The translations under genes and the position numbers were made by a program. From positions 1-64,000 of the forward strand of contig NZ_AOFD01000019.1 in assembly GCF_000332815.1 (NCBI RefSeq): a DNA stretch of 64,000 bases, read 5' to 3'. Origin of the DNA: Arthrobacter nitrophenolicus (lineage in GTDB: Bacteria; Actinomycetota; Actinomycetes; Actinomycetales; Micrococcaceae). Below the pieces are notes generated by a model that saw only the letters and a program-made list of their open reading frames with translations, was not told where the DNA came from and searched no databases. Below, piece by piece: positions 38,780 to 48,622 of this stretch. The first letter of the stretch is position 1. The number at the start of each line of letters is the position of its first letter.

Positions 38780-39979
38780 TCAGTAGACCGGCTTGTGGGG
38801 TTCCACCTCGCGCACCCACGAGAGGATGCCGCCGTCGAGATGGCTGACCCGCTGGTAGCCCGCCTTCTGCGCCGCTGCCAGGACGTTGGCTGACCGTGTC
38901 CCTGCCTTGCAGAGGAACACGATGTCCCGGTCCTGCGGAATCTCCGCCCATGCGTCGCCGGCCAGGATCCGGCCCTGCGGGATCAACACCGCGCCGTCGA
39001 TCCGGACGATCTCGAATTCACCCGGCTCCCGGACATCCACGAGCTCGAAATCCTTCAGCCCGGCCTTCCGTGACGCCAGCATGGTGGCCAGCTGCGTTGC
39101 GGTGACGGTGTGTTCGGTGTCCGACGGCGCTGCCGGGGTGATGCCGCAGAAGGCCTCGTAGTCCGTCAGCTCCGTAATGGGTGCCGCCGCGGGATCCTTG
39201 GATACCCGGATCTCCCGCCAGCTGCCGCCCAGGGCGTCGAACAGCGCCACCCGGCCCAGGAGGGAACGTCCGACGCCGGTGATCAGCTTCACTGCCTCAG
39301 TCACCATCATCGACCCCACGGCCGCGCACAGCATGCCGAAGACCCCGCCCTCGCCGCAGGAGGGAACAGAGCCGGCGGGCGGCGCTTCGGGGTAGAGATC
39401 GCGGTAGGTGGGTCCGTGTTTTTCCCAGAACACGCTGACCTGGCCGTCGAACCGGAAGATGGAGCCCCACACATACGGTTTGCCCAGGATGGCCGCGGCA
39501 TCGTTGACCAGGTAGCGGGTGGCAAAGTTGTCCGCCCCGTCCAGGATCAGGTCGTAGCCGGCAAACAGGTCCAGGGCGTTGGAGGCGTCCAGGCGGACAT
39601 CATGGAGGCGGACGTCCACCAGCGGGTTGAGCGCGGCGATGGCGTCCCTGGCGGACTCGATCTTGGGCCTGCCGACGTCCGCCACCCCATGGATGACCTG
39701 GCGCTGCAGGTTGCTGAGGTCAACGGCGTCGTCGTCGATGATCCCGATGGTTCCCACACCGGCAGCCGCCAGGTACAGCAGCGCCGGCGATCCCAGGCCC
39801 CCCGCGCCGATCACCAGGACCTTCGCGTTCTTGAGCCGCCGCTGCCCGATGGTCCCGATCTCGGGAATGATGAGGTGCCGGGAGTAGCGCTCCACCTCGG
39901 CAGGGGTCAGCTCACCCGCCGGTTCCACCAGGGGATCCAGGGAAACAGATGAAACATTTGCGGTGAAAGTCGAAGCCAT
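38780..39979 (-). CDS. moeZ: MoeZ-like adenylyltransferase/sulfurtransferase (ThiF + rhodanese)
   Basis: 399 residues: E1-like ThiF/MoeB domain (about 25-275) followed by a rhodanese domain (about 295-395). The ATP motif VLVIGAGGLGSPALLYLAAA, the Arg-finger region LSNLQRQVIHGVADVGRPK, and SCGEGGVFGMLCAAVG are seen. The rhodanese active-site Cys is in VFLCKAGTRSANV. Such proteins adenylate and thiocarboxylate the C-terminal GG of small sulfur carriers (MoaD, ThiS, CysO). The thiS product encoded 3 kb away is a plausible client, which I infer only from function. The zinc CxxC pairs of MoeB are not evident. Confidence 0.9.
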   Translation of the reverse strand: MASTFTANVSSVSLDPLVEPAGELTPAEVERYSRHLIIPEIGTIGQRRLKNAKVLVIGAGGLGSPALLYLAAAGVGTIGIIDDDAVDLSNLQRQVIHGVADVGRPKIESARDAIAALNPLVDVRLHDVRLDASNALDLFAGYDLILDGADNFATRYLVNDAAAILGKPYVWGSIFRFDGQVSVFWEKHGPTYRDLYPEAPPAGSVPSCGEGGVFGMLCAAVGSMMVTEAVKLITGVGRSLLGRVALFDALGGSWREIRVSKDPAAAPITELTDYEAFCGITPAAPSDTEHTVTATQLATMLASRKAGLKDFELVDVREPGEFEIVRIDGAVLIPQGRILAGDAWAEIPQDRDIVFLCKAGTRSANVLAAAQKAGYQRVSHLDGGILSWVREVEPHKPVY

Positions 39980-39984
39980 ACTTC

Positions 39985-39990
39985 AATGTA
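39985..39990 (-). promoter_or_regulatory. -10 element TACATT before moeZ
   Basis: TACATT ends 5 bases before ATG 39979 on the minus strand, with no ribosome binding site: a probable leaderless or nearly leaderless transcript. Confidence 0.4.
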
Positions 39991-40063
39991 TGCCCCGGGA
40001 TACCGCCGGGTCATATTACCCCGCAGTAAAGTGGAGCTAACCGCAATGGAAAGAAGGACAACC

Positions 40064-40729
40064 GTGGTCCCTGAAGCACGGGCTGACCGCCCGCCCGCCG
40101 CCGAACAGCAGGCGGCCCCGCGTCCGGCAGGCCAGCGCTCCGCCCGGCTGCCGCGCGACGAGCGCCGCGCCCAACTCCTTTCCGCAGCGCAGGAAGTCTT
40201 CGTGGCCAACGGCTATCACGGTGCCGCCATGGACGAGATCGCCGAGACGGCCCACGTCAGCAAACCCGTCCTGTACCAGCACTTCCCGTCCAAGCGGGAA
40301 CTGTACCTGGCGCTGCTGGAAAGCCACCTGGCGTCCCTCACCGACCTGATGCTGGGTGCGCTGAACTCCACCACGGACAACAAGGAACGCGTGCAGGCCG
40401 TGATGCGGGCCTACTTCCGCTTCATCGCCAATGACGACCAGGCCCACCGGCTGGTCTTCGAATCGGACCTCATCAACGATCCGGATGTCAGCTCCAGGCT
40501 GGAAACATTCAACCGGACCTTCGCGGACGCCATCGCACGCGTCATTGCCGAGGACACCAAGCTCCCCCATCTCGAAGCCGAGCTCCTGGGCCGGGGACTG
40601 GCCGGAATGGCCCAGGTCAGCGCGCGGTACTGGCTCGAAACGGACGGCAACCTGGACCTCGATGTGGCCAGCGACCTCATCTACCGTTTAGCTTGGCGCG
40701 GAATCTCTCGCTTCCCCAAAGAGTCCTAG
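40064..40729 (+). CDS. TetR/AcrR family transcriptional regulator
   Basis: About 221 residues. After a Pro/Ala-rich N-terminal leader comes the TetR DNA-binding domain: RDERRAQLLSAAQEVFVANG, YHGAAMDEIAETAHVSKPVL and YQHFPSKRELYLALL (HTH and the YxxFxxK signature). The C-terminal ligand domain ends ISRFPKES. GTG 40064 is preferred because AGAAGG sits 6 bases upstream; ATG 40046 is an alternative. It is divergent from moeZ and followed by DUF3107, an arrangement frequent in actinobacteria. The target and ligand are unknown. Confidence 0.88.
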   Translation: MVPEARADRPPAAEQQAAPRPAGQRSARLPRDERRAQLLSAAQEVFVANGYHGAAMDEIAETAHVSKPVLYQHFPSKRELYLALLESHLASLTDLMLGALNSTTDNKERVQAVMRAYFRFIANDDQAHRLVFESDLINDPDVSSRLETFNRTFADAIARVIAEDTKLPHLEAELLGRGLAGMAQVSARYWLETDGNLDLDVASDLIYRLAWRGISRFPKES

Positions 40730-40791
40730 ACTACAAATAAGACAACACCTCGTGGAGAAACACGAGTACTTTGACTGGCTGGGAGGCCCCT

Positions 40792-41016
40792 GTGGAAATT
40801 AAGATCGGCGTTCAGAACGTTGGCCGTGAAATTGTGCTGGAATCGACCCAGGACGCCGAGACGGTGGCCAAGGTTGTGGGCGAAGCCATCAATGCCGGCA
40901 GCGAGCTGCGGCTGACCGACGACAAGGGACGCCTGATCATTGTTCCCGGAAATGCCCTCGGCTATGTGGAAATCGGCGCCGAAGAGGTCCGCCGCGTAGG
41001 GTTCGGCCAGTTCTAG
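40792..41016 (+). CDS. DUF3107 small protein
   Basis: 74 residues, VEIKIGVQNVGREIVLEST then EVVGEAINAGSELRLTDDKG. It matches DUF3107, a small ATP-binding-associated family of unknown function conserved in actinobacteria. The start GTG 40792 is fixed by GGGAGG 5 bases upstream. The gene is 62 bases after the TetR gene and 31 before a small membrane protein, all co-directional. Confidence 0.88.
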   Translation: MEIKIGVQNVGREIVLESTQDAETVAKVVGEAINAGSELRLTDDKGRLIIVPGNALGYVEIGAEEVRRVGFGQF

Positions 41017-41047
41017 CCCCGGCACCGCGAACGTTCCTAGGAGATCC

Positions 41048-41350
41048 ATGCTTTCCCTGACCATCGTTGTGCTCGCAGCGGTTGCCGCAGGCTTCATCGT
41101 CTGGGCGAATGACAGGCGGCATGCCAAGTACGGCGCCGCCCTGCCCGCCGGCGTTGCCGTCGTTGCCGGGGCCCTGACCTGGATCATCCTGATGGCGGCA
41201 GGCTTTGGGTACCGCCCGGGCCTGACGTGGCTTCCGTGGGTACTGCCCATCGTGCTGGGAGCTGCGGCCGCCGTGGCCGCCGTCCTTTACCTGGGCCGCA
41301 GCCGGGCCCGCCAGGACACGCAGCGCCTCACTGCCATCCTTCGCCGCTAG
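41048..41350 (+). CDS. Small integral membrane protein, unknown function
   Basis: 100 residues with three hydrophobic segments (about 2-20, 31-52 and 60-83), ending in a basic, cytosolic-type tail (GRSRARQDTQRLTAILRR). No family recognised. ATG 41048 is preceded by AGGAGATCC, a good ribosome binding site. Likely co-transcribed with DUF3107 and closed by a strong terminator. Confidence 0.8.
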   Translation: MLSLTIVVLAAVAAGFIVWANDRRHAKYGAALPAGVAVVAGALTWIILMAAGFGYRPGLTWLPWVLPIVLGAAAAVAAVLYLGRSRARQDTQRLTAILRR

Positions 41351-41374
41351 CAGAGGAACAACCCGCAAACGCGC

Positions 41375-41404
41375 GTGGCCGCCGCCCTCCGGGGCGGCGG
41401 CCAC
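41375..41404. terminator. Bidirectional terminator
   Basis: Perfect 13-bp GC-rich stem (41375-41387 with 41392-41404) and TCCG loop between convergent genes. Confidence 0.85.
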
Positions 41405-41421
41405 CTTCGCTTAACGGATGA

Positions 41422-41760
41422 CTAGTTTCCGGACGGGTAGCGCGAGGGTTCCGCATTCGCCCCGACGGCGGCCGCAGCCTCGCTCGCTCCTGCCGCGGCG
41501 GCGAGGTCCCGTTCTGTCACCTGCCCGCCTGCGTCGTGCGACGAGTAGCGGATGAAGACGCGGTTGTAGCGCCAGTCCAGGTCCGGGTGGTGGTTCTGTT
41601 CCTCAGCAAGGCGTCCGACGGCGGCAATCAGCTCGAGTGCGGCAGCCGCCGTCGGCGTCTTGAAGACGGTGACCAGGCCGCCGTCGTGGTACCGCCAGCC
41701 GGGCAGCCCTGCCAGGGCCTGGTCGATCTGTTCCCGGGGAAGGGCATCTTTGCCGGCCAC
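41422..41760 (-). CDS. 4a-hydroxytetrahydrobiopterin dehydratase (PCD/DCoH)
   Basis: 112 residues. The family motif is intact: EEQNHHPDLDWRYNRVFIRY then SSHDAGGQVTERD, giving the H-H-P, Tyr, His and Asp pattern of pterin-4a-carbinolamine dehydratase. It recycles the pterin of aromatic amino-acid hydroxylases, or acts as a pterin-binding protein; no hydroxylase is in the window. The start GTG 41760 has AAGGAG 6 bases upstream; in-frame ATG 41784 lacks a ribosome binding site. It ends the thi operon on the minus strand, 42 bases after thiG. Confidence 0.9.
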   Translation of the reverse strand: MAGKDALPREQIDQALAGLPGWRYHDGGLVTVFKTPTAAAALELIAAVGRLAEEQNHHPDLDWRYNRVFIRYSSHDAGGQVTERDLAAAAGASEAAAAVGANAEPSRYPSGN

Positions 41761-41802
41761 TGCTGCTCCTTGGTCCAGGGGCATCAACCGGCGTGTGCCG
41801 GG

Positions 41803-42617
<815 letters not shown>

Positions 42618-42621
42618 GGTG

Positions 42622-42858
42622 TCAGCCTCCCTGCACTGCCGTGACAAGCTCGACGTCGTCACCGTCGGCGAGCGCCGTTGAGAACCATTGGCTCCGGGGA
42701 ACCACCTGTGCGTTGTGCGCCACGGCGACGCCCAGCCTGTTCCCGTCGTTGGCCTGGCCGTCAGCCCCCACGGTGCGGCCGGTGACCTGGCTGACGAGCG
42801 TGGTGATGGACGCCCCCTCAGCCACCGTATGGTGGTTTCCGTTCAGGGTGATGTTCAT
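42622..42858 (-). CDS. thiS: Sulfur carrier protein ThiS
   Basis: 78 residues of beta-grasp ubiquitin-like fold ending in the required Gly-Gly (TAVQGG), which is adenylated and thiocarboxylated to give sulfur to ThiG. N-terminal [12 protein letters not shown] and [15 protein letters not shown] are typical. ATG 42858 overlaps the thiO stop by 4 bases, so thiO, thiS and thiG are translated as a coupled series. Confidence 0.95.
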   Translation of the reverse strand: MNITLNGNHHTVAEGASITTLVSQVTGRTVGADGQANDGNRLGVAVAHNAQVVPRSQWFSTALADGDDVELVTAVQGG

Positions 42859-44174
42859 GCTGTCTCCTTGATGTTGACGCTTGCAGCGGAGGATTCGCGG
42901 CCGGAGAAGCGGCCAGGGTTGAACGGCTCCCAGCGGGGGTCCGTTGTGCCGTCCATCAGGTCCCGGCAGATGGCACCGGCTGCGGGTGACAGGAGGACGC
43001 CGTGCCGGAAGAATCCGGTGGCGATGACCAGGCCCGCGATGTGCCCGCCCGGGGTGGAGCCTGGAGCGGCGGGCACCCTGCCCAGGAGCGGGGCGTTGTC
43101 CGGGGTCGCCGGCCGGGCCCGCGCCGTACACTCCAGCAATTCCAGCTCGGCGACGGCGGGGACCAGGACCTGCGCGTCCCGGAGGAGCTGGTAGACACCG
43201 CCGGCGGATACCGTTCCGGCAGCGGACCGGGCAGCTTGTGGGGCTGCAACGCCCCTGGCGGGGGCATCCTCACGCTGGGTGGCTCCGATCACCACCGTCC
43301 CGTCCTCCCGGGGGACGATGTACACGGGTACACCGCGGACCAGTCCGCGTACGGTGGCCGTGACCAGCGGCTGGAGGTGCTGCGGTACGGCGAGCCGGAG
43401 GATGTCCCCGTGCACCGGCCGCAGCGGCAGGTGCAGGCCCTCAGGCAGGTCCGCCAGCGCAGCGGCATCCAGTCCGTTGGCCACCACGGTTTCTCCGGCC
43501 AGGACTGTACCGCCGCCGGCAAGCCGGACTCCCGCAACAGTGCCATCAGCCCACAGCAGTCCAACGGCCCTGTCCGGCACGGCATACCCATCCACTGCAC
43601 CCGCAGCTGCGCGGCCGCTGCGGGCAGTTTCCCCCGCCAGGGCGTTGCGAAGGCAGGACACCAGGCGCCTGGGATCCACCTGGTGGTCGGCGGGGGTGTC
43701 AAGTGCGCAGGCGATGGCGGGGCTCAGCAACGGTTCCCGCCGCCGCGCCTCGCGGACGGTCAAAGGCTCAACAGCCAGGCCGTTGGCCTGCTGGACCGCG
43801 CGCAAATCCATCAAGGTTCGGCGGTCGGCGGCGTCGGCACCCACGGCGAGGGTCGGCGTCGTCAGGTATCCGGTCCTTTCGCCGGACGCAGCGGCCAGGT
43901 CGGCGATAAAACCGCGCCACCGGGCCGAGGATGCGAGCATCAGGTCGAGGAGGTCCTCTTCCTGGTAGTGCAGCTCGCTCACCGGCGCCAGCATCCCTGC
44001 GGCGGCCCAGCTGGCGCCGCTGCCGGGTGCGTCATCGATCAGCGCGACGCTGCGGCCCGAGCGCAGTGCCTCCCAGGCGATCACGTGGCCCACAACTCCG
44101 CCGCCAATGACCGCGACGTCGGCCCTGGCGGTGCCGTTGGTGGGTTGCGGGGGTGCCGTGTTGGGGGTGCCCAT
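42855..44174 (-). CDS. thiO: Glycine oxidase ThiO
   Basis: FAD enzyme making dehydroglycine (iminoacetate) for ThiG. 439 residues. FAD motif DVAVIGGGVVGHVIAWEALR near residue 20, GSGASWAAAGMLAPVSE, the substrate-domain segment RPVHGDILRLAVPQH, and a C-terminal ATGFFRHGVLLSPAAG. It is the first gene after the TPP riboswitch, with ribosome binding site AAGGAGACAC directly before ATG 44174. Confidence 0.92.
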   Translation of the reverse strand: MGTPNTAPPQPTNGTARADVAVIGGGVVGHVIAWEALRSGRSVALIDDAPGSGASWAAAGMLAPVSELHYQEEDLLDLMLASSARWRGFIADLAAASGERTGYLTTPTLAVGADAADRRTLMDLRAVQQANGLAVEPLTVREARRREPLLSPAIACALDTPADHQVDPRRLVSCLRNALAGETARSGRAAAGAVDGYAVPDRAVGLLWADGTVAGVRLAGGGTVLAGETVVANGLDAAALADLPEGLHLPLRPVHGDILRLAVPQHLQPLVTATVRGLVRGVPVYIVPREDGTVVIGATQREDAPARGVAAPQAARSAAGTVSAGGVYQLLRDAQVLVPAVAELELLECTARARPATPDNAPLLGRVPAAPGSTPGGHIAGLVIATGFFRHGVLLSPAAGAICRDLMDGTTDPRWEPFNPGRFSGRESSAASVNIKETA

Positions 44175-44181
44175 GTGTCTC

Positions 44182-44280
44182 CTTCCCTACGCCGGCATTA
44201 CCCGGATCAGGTCAAGCGGTCGGCTCTGACGCCCTCTCAGCCCGGCGCTTCATGACAGCTGCCGCAGGCTCCCGCAGTAC
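44182..44280 (-). promoter_or_regulatory. TPP riboswitch (THI element)
   Basis: Minus-strand RNA upstream of thiO carries the conserved TPP aptamer segments: CGGGAGCC, GGGCTGAGAGG, then ACCTGATCCGGGTAATG and CCGGCGTAGGGA. These are the pyrimidine- and pyrophosphate-binding arms. The 3' end abuts the AAGGAG ribosome binding site of thiO, so control is probably at translation initiation. It would repress thiO-thiS-thiG when TPP is high. Confidence 0.95.
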
Positions 44281-44299
44281 GAGGCAAGTGTAGAGGAAC

Positions 44300-44305
44300 T
44301 AGGCT
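44300..44305 (+). promoter_or_regulatory. -10 element TAGGCT, leaderless thiE
   Basis: TAGGCT ends 7 bases before ATG 44313. The thiE transcript would thus begin at its start codon and could not carry a riboswitch of its own. Confidence 0.5.
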
Positions 44306-44312
44306 TGCAGCC

Positions 44313-45044
44313 ATGAATGTGTCCCACTCCCCTGCCGCTGCCGGCGCCTCCGCAACCGATGCCTTCACCACCGCCGGGGGAACCGCCGGGCTCAAGACTG
44401 CCCGCCTCTACCTCTGTACTGACGCCCGCCGTGACCGCGGCGACTTCGCGGAGTTCGTGGATGCCGCGTTCGCCGGCGGAGTGGATATCATCCAGCTCCG
44501 CGACAAGGCCATCGAGGCTGCCGAGGAACTGGAACTGCTGGCCGTCCTGAAGGAAGCCGCGCAGCGCCATGGCAGGCTGTGGGCAGTGAACGACCGCGCC
44601 GACATCGCCGTGTTGTCGGGCGCTCAGGTGTTCCACATCGGCCAAAAGGACCTCCCCCTGCCCGCGGCCCGCACCTTGCTGAACGGCAACGCCGCCATTG
44701 GACTCTCCAGCCACACTCCGGACCAGGTGGATGCGGCCCTCGTTGCCACGGCCGGACCTGCCGGGCTGGACTACTTCTGCGTGGGGCCGGTCTGGGCCAC
44801 CCCCACCAAACCGGGTCGGGCCGCCGTGGGACCCGACCTGGTGAAATACGCTGCGGCAGCCACCGCCAAAGCCGCTAACGAGGTGCCGTGGTTCGCCATC
44901 GGCGGCATCGACCACTCCAACGTCAGCGAGGTGGTGGCAGCGGGAGCCCGGAGGATTGTGGTGGTGCGGGCCATCACCGAAGCGGCGGACCCCGCCGCAG
45001 CGGCGGCCTCACTCCTGGCCGCTCTGGATGCTGCCGGCTCCTGA
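44313..45044 (+). CDS. thiE: Thiamine-phosphate synthase
   Basis: Joins HMP pyrophosphate and thiazole phosphate to thiamine phosphate. 243 residues with a 28-residue Ala/Thr-rich N-terminal extension, then the TIM barrel: [85 protein letters not shown] (phosphate and Mg region) and [18 protein letters not shown]. Divergent from the thiO operon by 138 bases that hold the riboswitch. Confidence 0.93.
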   Translation: MNVSHSPAAAGASATDAFTTAGGTAGLKTARLYLCTDARRDRGDFAEFVDAAFAGGVDIIQLRDKAIEAAEELELLAVLKEAAQRHGRLWAVNDRADIAVLSGAQVFHIGQKDLPLPAARTLLNGNAAIGLSSHTPDQVDAALVATAGPAGLDYFCVGPVWATPTKPGRAAVGPDLVKYAAAATAKAANEVPWFAIGGIDHSNVSEVVAAGARRIVVVRAITEAADPAAAAASLLAALDAAGS

Positions 45045-45129
45045 ACTGGCGGGTCCTGGACTGCCGGCGGGGCAACACGGCCCTGCCGTCCATCCCGCCG
45101 ATGGCCTGCATAATCGGCGGTCTTCGGGC

Positions 45130-45135
45130 TAGGCT
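45130..45135 (+). promoter_or_regulatory. -10 element TAGGCT, leaderless RNase gene
   Basis: TAGGCT ends 7 bases before GTG 45143; no ribosome binding site. Supports GTG over the in-frame ATG at 45101. Confidence 0.45.
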
Positions 45136-45142
45136 GATTTTC

Positions 45143-46639
45143 GTGTCACACCATCGGCTGGCTCCCAACGTCCACGAGCACAACAATGCGCTGGAAGAGG
45201 CCCTGGGCGCGCTGCGGAGCGAGCTCGAGCTTCCCGGGCCGTACCCCGAGCATGCGGTCCGTGACGCTGAGGCGGCCGTGGCTGCGCTGGAGCTTCCGTC
45301 CCATGACCTGACCGGCGTCGATTTCGTCACCATCGATCCGGCATCGTCTACGGATTTGGACCAGGCGTTGTTCATAGAGGCCGACGGCGGCGGCTACCAC
45401 GTGCTGTACGCCATCGCCGATGTTCCGGCGTTCGTGAAGCCGGGCGGACCGCTGGACCAGGAAACGCGCCGCCGCGGGCAGACCTTCTATGCCCCCGACG
45501 GCCGGATTCCGCTGCATCCGGAGGTCATCAGCGAAGGGGCAGGGAGCCTGCTGCCCGGCCAGGAGTGCCCGGCCTTCGTCTGGGACTTCCGCCTGGACGG
45601 CAACGCCGATGTCACCTCGGCTTCCGTCAGGCGGGCACGGATGCGCAGCCGCGCCAAGCTGAGCTACAGAGGCGCGCAGGCCCAACTGGACGCAGGCGGC
45701 GCATCCCCAGTCCTGCAGCTGCTGAAAGAGGTTGGGCTCAAGCGCGTGGAGCTGGAACGTGCCCGTGACGGCGCCAGCCTGAACATGCCGGAGCAGGAGA
45801 TCGTCCAGCTCCCCGACGGTGGCTACCGCATCGCTGCCGCGCCGCAGCTGCCCGTGGAGGACTGGAACGCGCAGATCTCGCTGATGACGGGCATGGCCGC
45901 TGCGCAGATCATGCTGGACGGCCAGGTGGGCATCCTCCGGACCATGCCCGCGCCGGACGAACGCTCCCTGAACCACTTCAAACTCCAGACCGAGGCGCTG
46001 GGAAAGCCGTGGGACGGCGAGGTCAGCTATGGCGAGTACCTGCGCAGCCTGGACCCGACCGAACCGCGGCAGCTCGCCATCATGCACTCGGCGGGGATGC
46101 TGTTCCGCGGCGCCTCCTATACAGCTTTTGACGGCAGCGTCCCGGAGGCCGCCATCCAGGCCGCCATCGGTGCGGCCTACGCGCACACCACTGCTCCCCT
46201 GCGGCGGCTGGTGGACCGCTTCGTGCTGGTGATCTGCGAGGCCCTCAGCAATGGCGGCAACGTTCCCGGCTGGGCGCGTGAGGCCCTTCCGTCGCTTCCC
46301 GAGATCATGGCGGGATCGGACCAGCTGGCGTCCCGGATGGAGCGGATGGCGCTGGACACCGTGGAGGCCGCGCTCCTGGTCAACCACATTGGCCAGGAGT
46401 TTGATGCCATCGTGATCTCCGGGTCGAAGCCGCAAAAAGACAACGGCAATGGCAACAACGGCAGGAACGGAAACGGCAAGAACGGCAACGGCAATGGCGG
46501 TTCCGGCATCATCCAGGTGGCTGAACCTGCCGTCACGGCCCGCTGCGCAGGCGACCTGGAGTCCGGCACCAAGGTCCGCGTCCGCCTGCTTTCGTCCAAC
46601 ATCGCAACCCGTGAGGTCCACTTCGAACTGGTCGGCTGA
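45143..46639 (+). CDS. RNB-domain (RNase II/R-type) exoribonuclease
   Basis: 498 residues. The catalytic RNB domain dominates: [20 protein letters not shown] (four Asp for Mg), [38 protein letters not shown], and [18 protein letters not shown]. It lacks the N-terminal cold-shock domains of RNase R, as do many actinobacterial homologues. Near the C-terminus (about 431-450) is an odd Asn/Gly/Lys run, [20 protein letters not shown], just before the last domain. It degrades RNA 3' to 5' in the cytoplasm. Confidence 0.88.
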   Translation: MSHHRLAPNVHEHNNALEEALGALRSELELPGPYPEHAVRDAEAAVAALELPSHDLTGVDFVTIDPASSTDLDQALFIEADGGGYHVLYAIADVPAFVKPGGPLDQETRRRGQTFYAPDGRIPLHPEVISEGAGSLLPGQECPAFVWDFRLDGNADVTSASVRRARMRSRAKLSYRGAQAQLDAGGASPVLQLLKEVGLKRVELERARDGASLNMPEQEIVQLPDGGYRIAAAPQLPVEDWNAQISLMTGMAAAQIMLDGQVGILRTMPAPDERSLNHFKLQTEALGKPWDGEVSYGEYLRSLDPTEPRQLAIMHSAGMLFRGASYTAFDGSVPEAAIQAAIGAAYAHTTAPLRRLVDRFVLVICEALSNGGNVPGWAREALPSLPEIMAGSDQLASRMERMALDTVEAALLVNHIGQEFDAIVISGSKPQKDNGNGNNGRNGNGKNGNGNGGSGIIQVAEPAVTARCAGDLESGTKVRVRLLSSNIATREVHFELVG

Positions 46640-46940
46640 GGTCCGCTGCGGCCCCTCATACCCGCCCCCGGGGGTGCAAAAGCCGGTATTGCGGCCTTGT
46701 ACGGCTAGACTGGAGAAGTAGAAATGGATGCCCGGTCGTTGATTTCCTTGATTTGAAACCAACAAGCCCGCCCCTACGCGATCTTGAGATTTGCCCGCTG
46801 GTCACCAGTGCCAGCATTTAGATAGCCCGCGATCGGCTTCCACTGGAATTGCTTGTGCGCCCGAGCGTGCTCCGGACCGGCCTGCCGGCCGGCCCGTTGA
46901 GCAGGCAGCGCCAATGCCCAAATGAATAAGGAAACTCCCT
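46640..46940 (+). promoter_or_regulatory. Promoter and long 5' leader of the DEAD-box helicase gene
   Basis: 301 bases without a gene. TAGACT at 46706-46711 is the best -10; if used, the message would carry a leader of about 220 bases before GTG 46941. AAGGAAACTCCCT supplies the ribosome binding site. Several GC-rich self-complementary runs (for example GGCCTGCCGGCCGGCC near 46880) suggest leader structure. Confidence 0.4.
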
Positions 46941-48614
46941 GTGAGTGAATTGCATACCCACCAGCTTCTGACGGACGAGACCGGCACCGAGACCATTGAG
47001 CCGGAAGAGACCATCATCTCGGACGAGAAGCCGCACGAAATCGCGGAAAAGTCCTTCGCCGACTACAACGTCCGCGAGGACATCGTGGAATCGCTGGCCG
47101 ACGCCGGCATCACGCACCCCTTCCCCATCCAGGCCATGACCCTGCCGGTGGCATTGTCCGGCCACGACATCATCGGACAGGCCAAGACCGGCACCGGCAA
47201 GACCCTCGGCTTCGGCATTCCCGCCCTGCAGCGCGTCATCGGCCAGGACGACCCCGGCTACGCGAAGCTCGCCGTACCGGGCGCACCGCAGGCCCTGGTG
47301 ATCGTCCCCACCCGCGAACTGGCAGTGCAGGTGGCCAATGACCTGCAGACTGCATCCCGCAAACGCAACGCCCGCATCGCCACCATCTACGGCGGCCGCG
47401 CCTACGAGCCGCAGGTGGAAGCGCTGAAGCAGGGCGTCGAAGTTGTGGTGGGCACCCCTGGGCGCCTCATCGACCTGTACAAGCAGAAGCACCTGAGCCT
47501 CAAGAACGTCAAGATCGTGGTCCTGGACGAGGCCGACGAAATGCTGGACCTCGGGTTCCTGCCCGACGTCGAGACCCTGATCGCGGCCACCCCCGCTGTC
47601 CGGCAGACGCTGCTGTTCTCCGCCACAATGCCCGGCCCGGTCATCGCCATGGCCCGGCGCTACATGACCCAGCCCACCCATATCCGCGCCGCAGACCCGG
47701 ACGACGAGGGCCTGACCAAGCGCGACATCCGGCAGCTCATCTACCGTGCGCACAGCATGGACAAGACCGAGGTGGTGGCGCGCATCCTGCAGGCCAGGGG
47801 CCGCGGCCGCACCATCATCTTCACCAAAACCAAGCGCACCGCCGCGAAGGTGGCAGAGGAACTGGTGGACCGCGGGTTCGCCGCCGCCGCCATCCACGGC
47901 GACCTGGGCCAGGGTGCCCGCGAGCAGGCCCTGCGCGCCTTCCGCAACAACAAGGTGGACGTCCTGGTGGCCACCGACGTCGCTGCCCGCGGCATCGACG
48001 TGGAGGATGTCACGCACGTCATCAACTACCAGTGCGTCGAAGACGAAAAGATCTACCTGCACCGGGTGGGCCGCACCGGCCGCGCCGGCAACAAGGGGAC
48101 GGCCGTCACCTTCGTGGACTGGGACGACGTTCCCCGCTGGGCCCTGATCAACAAGGCCCTGGGCCTCAACGTTCCCGAGCCGGTGGAAACCTACTCCTCC
48201 TCGCCGCACCTCTTCACGGACCTGGACATTCCTGAGGGCACCAAGGGCCGCCTCCCGCGGGACAAGCGCACCCTTGCCGGTGTGGACGCCGAGGTCCTCG
48301 AAGACCTGGGCGAAACCGGGAAGAAGAACAGCAGCCGCGGCGGCCGCGGGGACGGCCGTGAACGGGCCGGCCGTGGACGCCGGGATTCCGGCAGCCGCGA
48401 AGATGGCCGCGGCGGCGAGTCCGCAGGCCGCTCCGGTGAGCGCCGCCGTCGTACGTCAGGCCCGGCGGCCGCATCTGCGCCTGCCGGCGAGGCCGGACAG
48501 AACGACGGCGAGCAGCCCACGCGTGCGCGCCGCACCCGTACCCGCACCCGGCGCCGCAACGGCGAAGTGGTTGCCGGCGCTGACAAGGGCACACAGCCGG
48601 GCGCCGAGGGCTAA
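46941..48614 (+). CDS. DEAD-box ATP-dependent RNA helicase
   Basis: 557 residues. Q motif PFPIQAMTLPVA, motif I AKTGTGKTLGFGIP, Ia PTRELAVQVAN, Ib TPGRLIDLY, II VVLDEADEMLDLGF, III SATMPGPV, V VATDVAARGIDVEDVTH and VI HRVGRTGRAG are complete. The C-terminal 110 residues are Arg/Gly-rich and then basic (RARRTRTRTRRRNG), an RNA-binding tail. It resembles the CsdA/DeaD-RhlE group that acts in ribosome assembly and cold adaptation. The start GTG 46941 follows AAGGAAACTCCCT. Confidence 0.92.
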   Translation: MSELHTHQLLTDETGTETIEPEETIISDEKPHEIAEKSFADYNVREDIVESLADAGITHPFPIQAMTLPVALSGHDIIGQAKTGTGKTLGFGIPALQRVIGQDDPGYAKLAVPGAPQALVIVPTRELAVQVANDLQTASRKRNARIATIYGGRAYEPQVEALKQGVEVVVGTPGRLIDLYKQKHLSLKNVKIVVLDEADEMLDLGFLPDVETLIAATPAVRQTLLFSATMPGPVIAMARRYMTQPTHIRAADPDDEGLTKRDIRQLIYRAHSMDKTEVVARILQARGRGRTIIFTKTKRTAAKVAEELVDRGFAAAAIHGDLGQGAREQALRAFRNNKVDVLVATDVAARGIDVEDVTHVINYQCVEDEKIYLHRVGRTGRAGNKGTAVTFVDWDDVPRWALINKALGLNVPEPVETYSSSPHLFTDLDIPEGTKGRLPRDKRTLAGVDAEVLEDLGETGKKNSSRGGRGDGRERAGRGRRDSGSREDGRGGESAGRSGERRRRTSGPAAASAPAGEAGQNDGEQPTRARRTRTRTRRRNGEVVAGADKGTQPGAEG

Positions 48615-48622
48615 CTGCCCCG

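Noticed and set aside
45146..46765. 539-codon minus-strand frame over the RNB gene
   Set aside because: Antisense of a conserved exoribonuclease; no recognisable domain.
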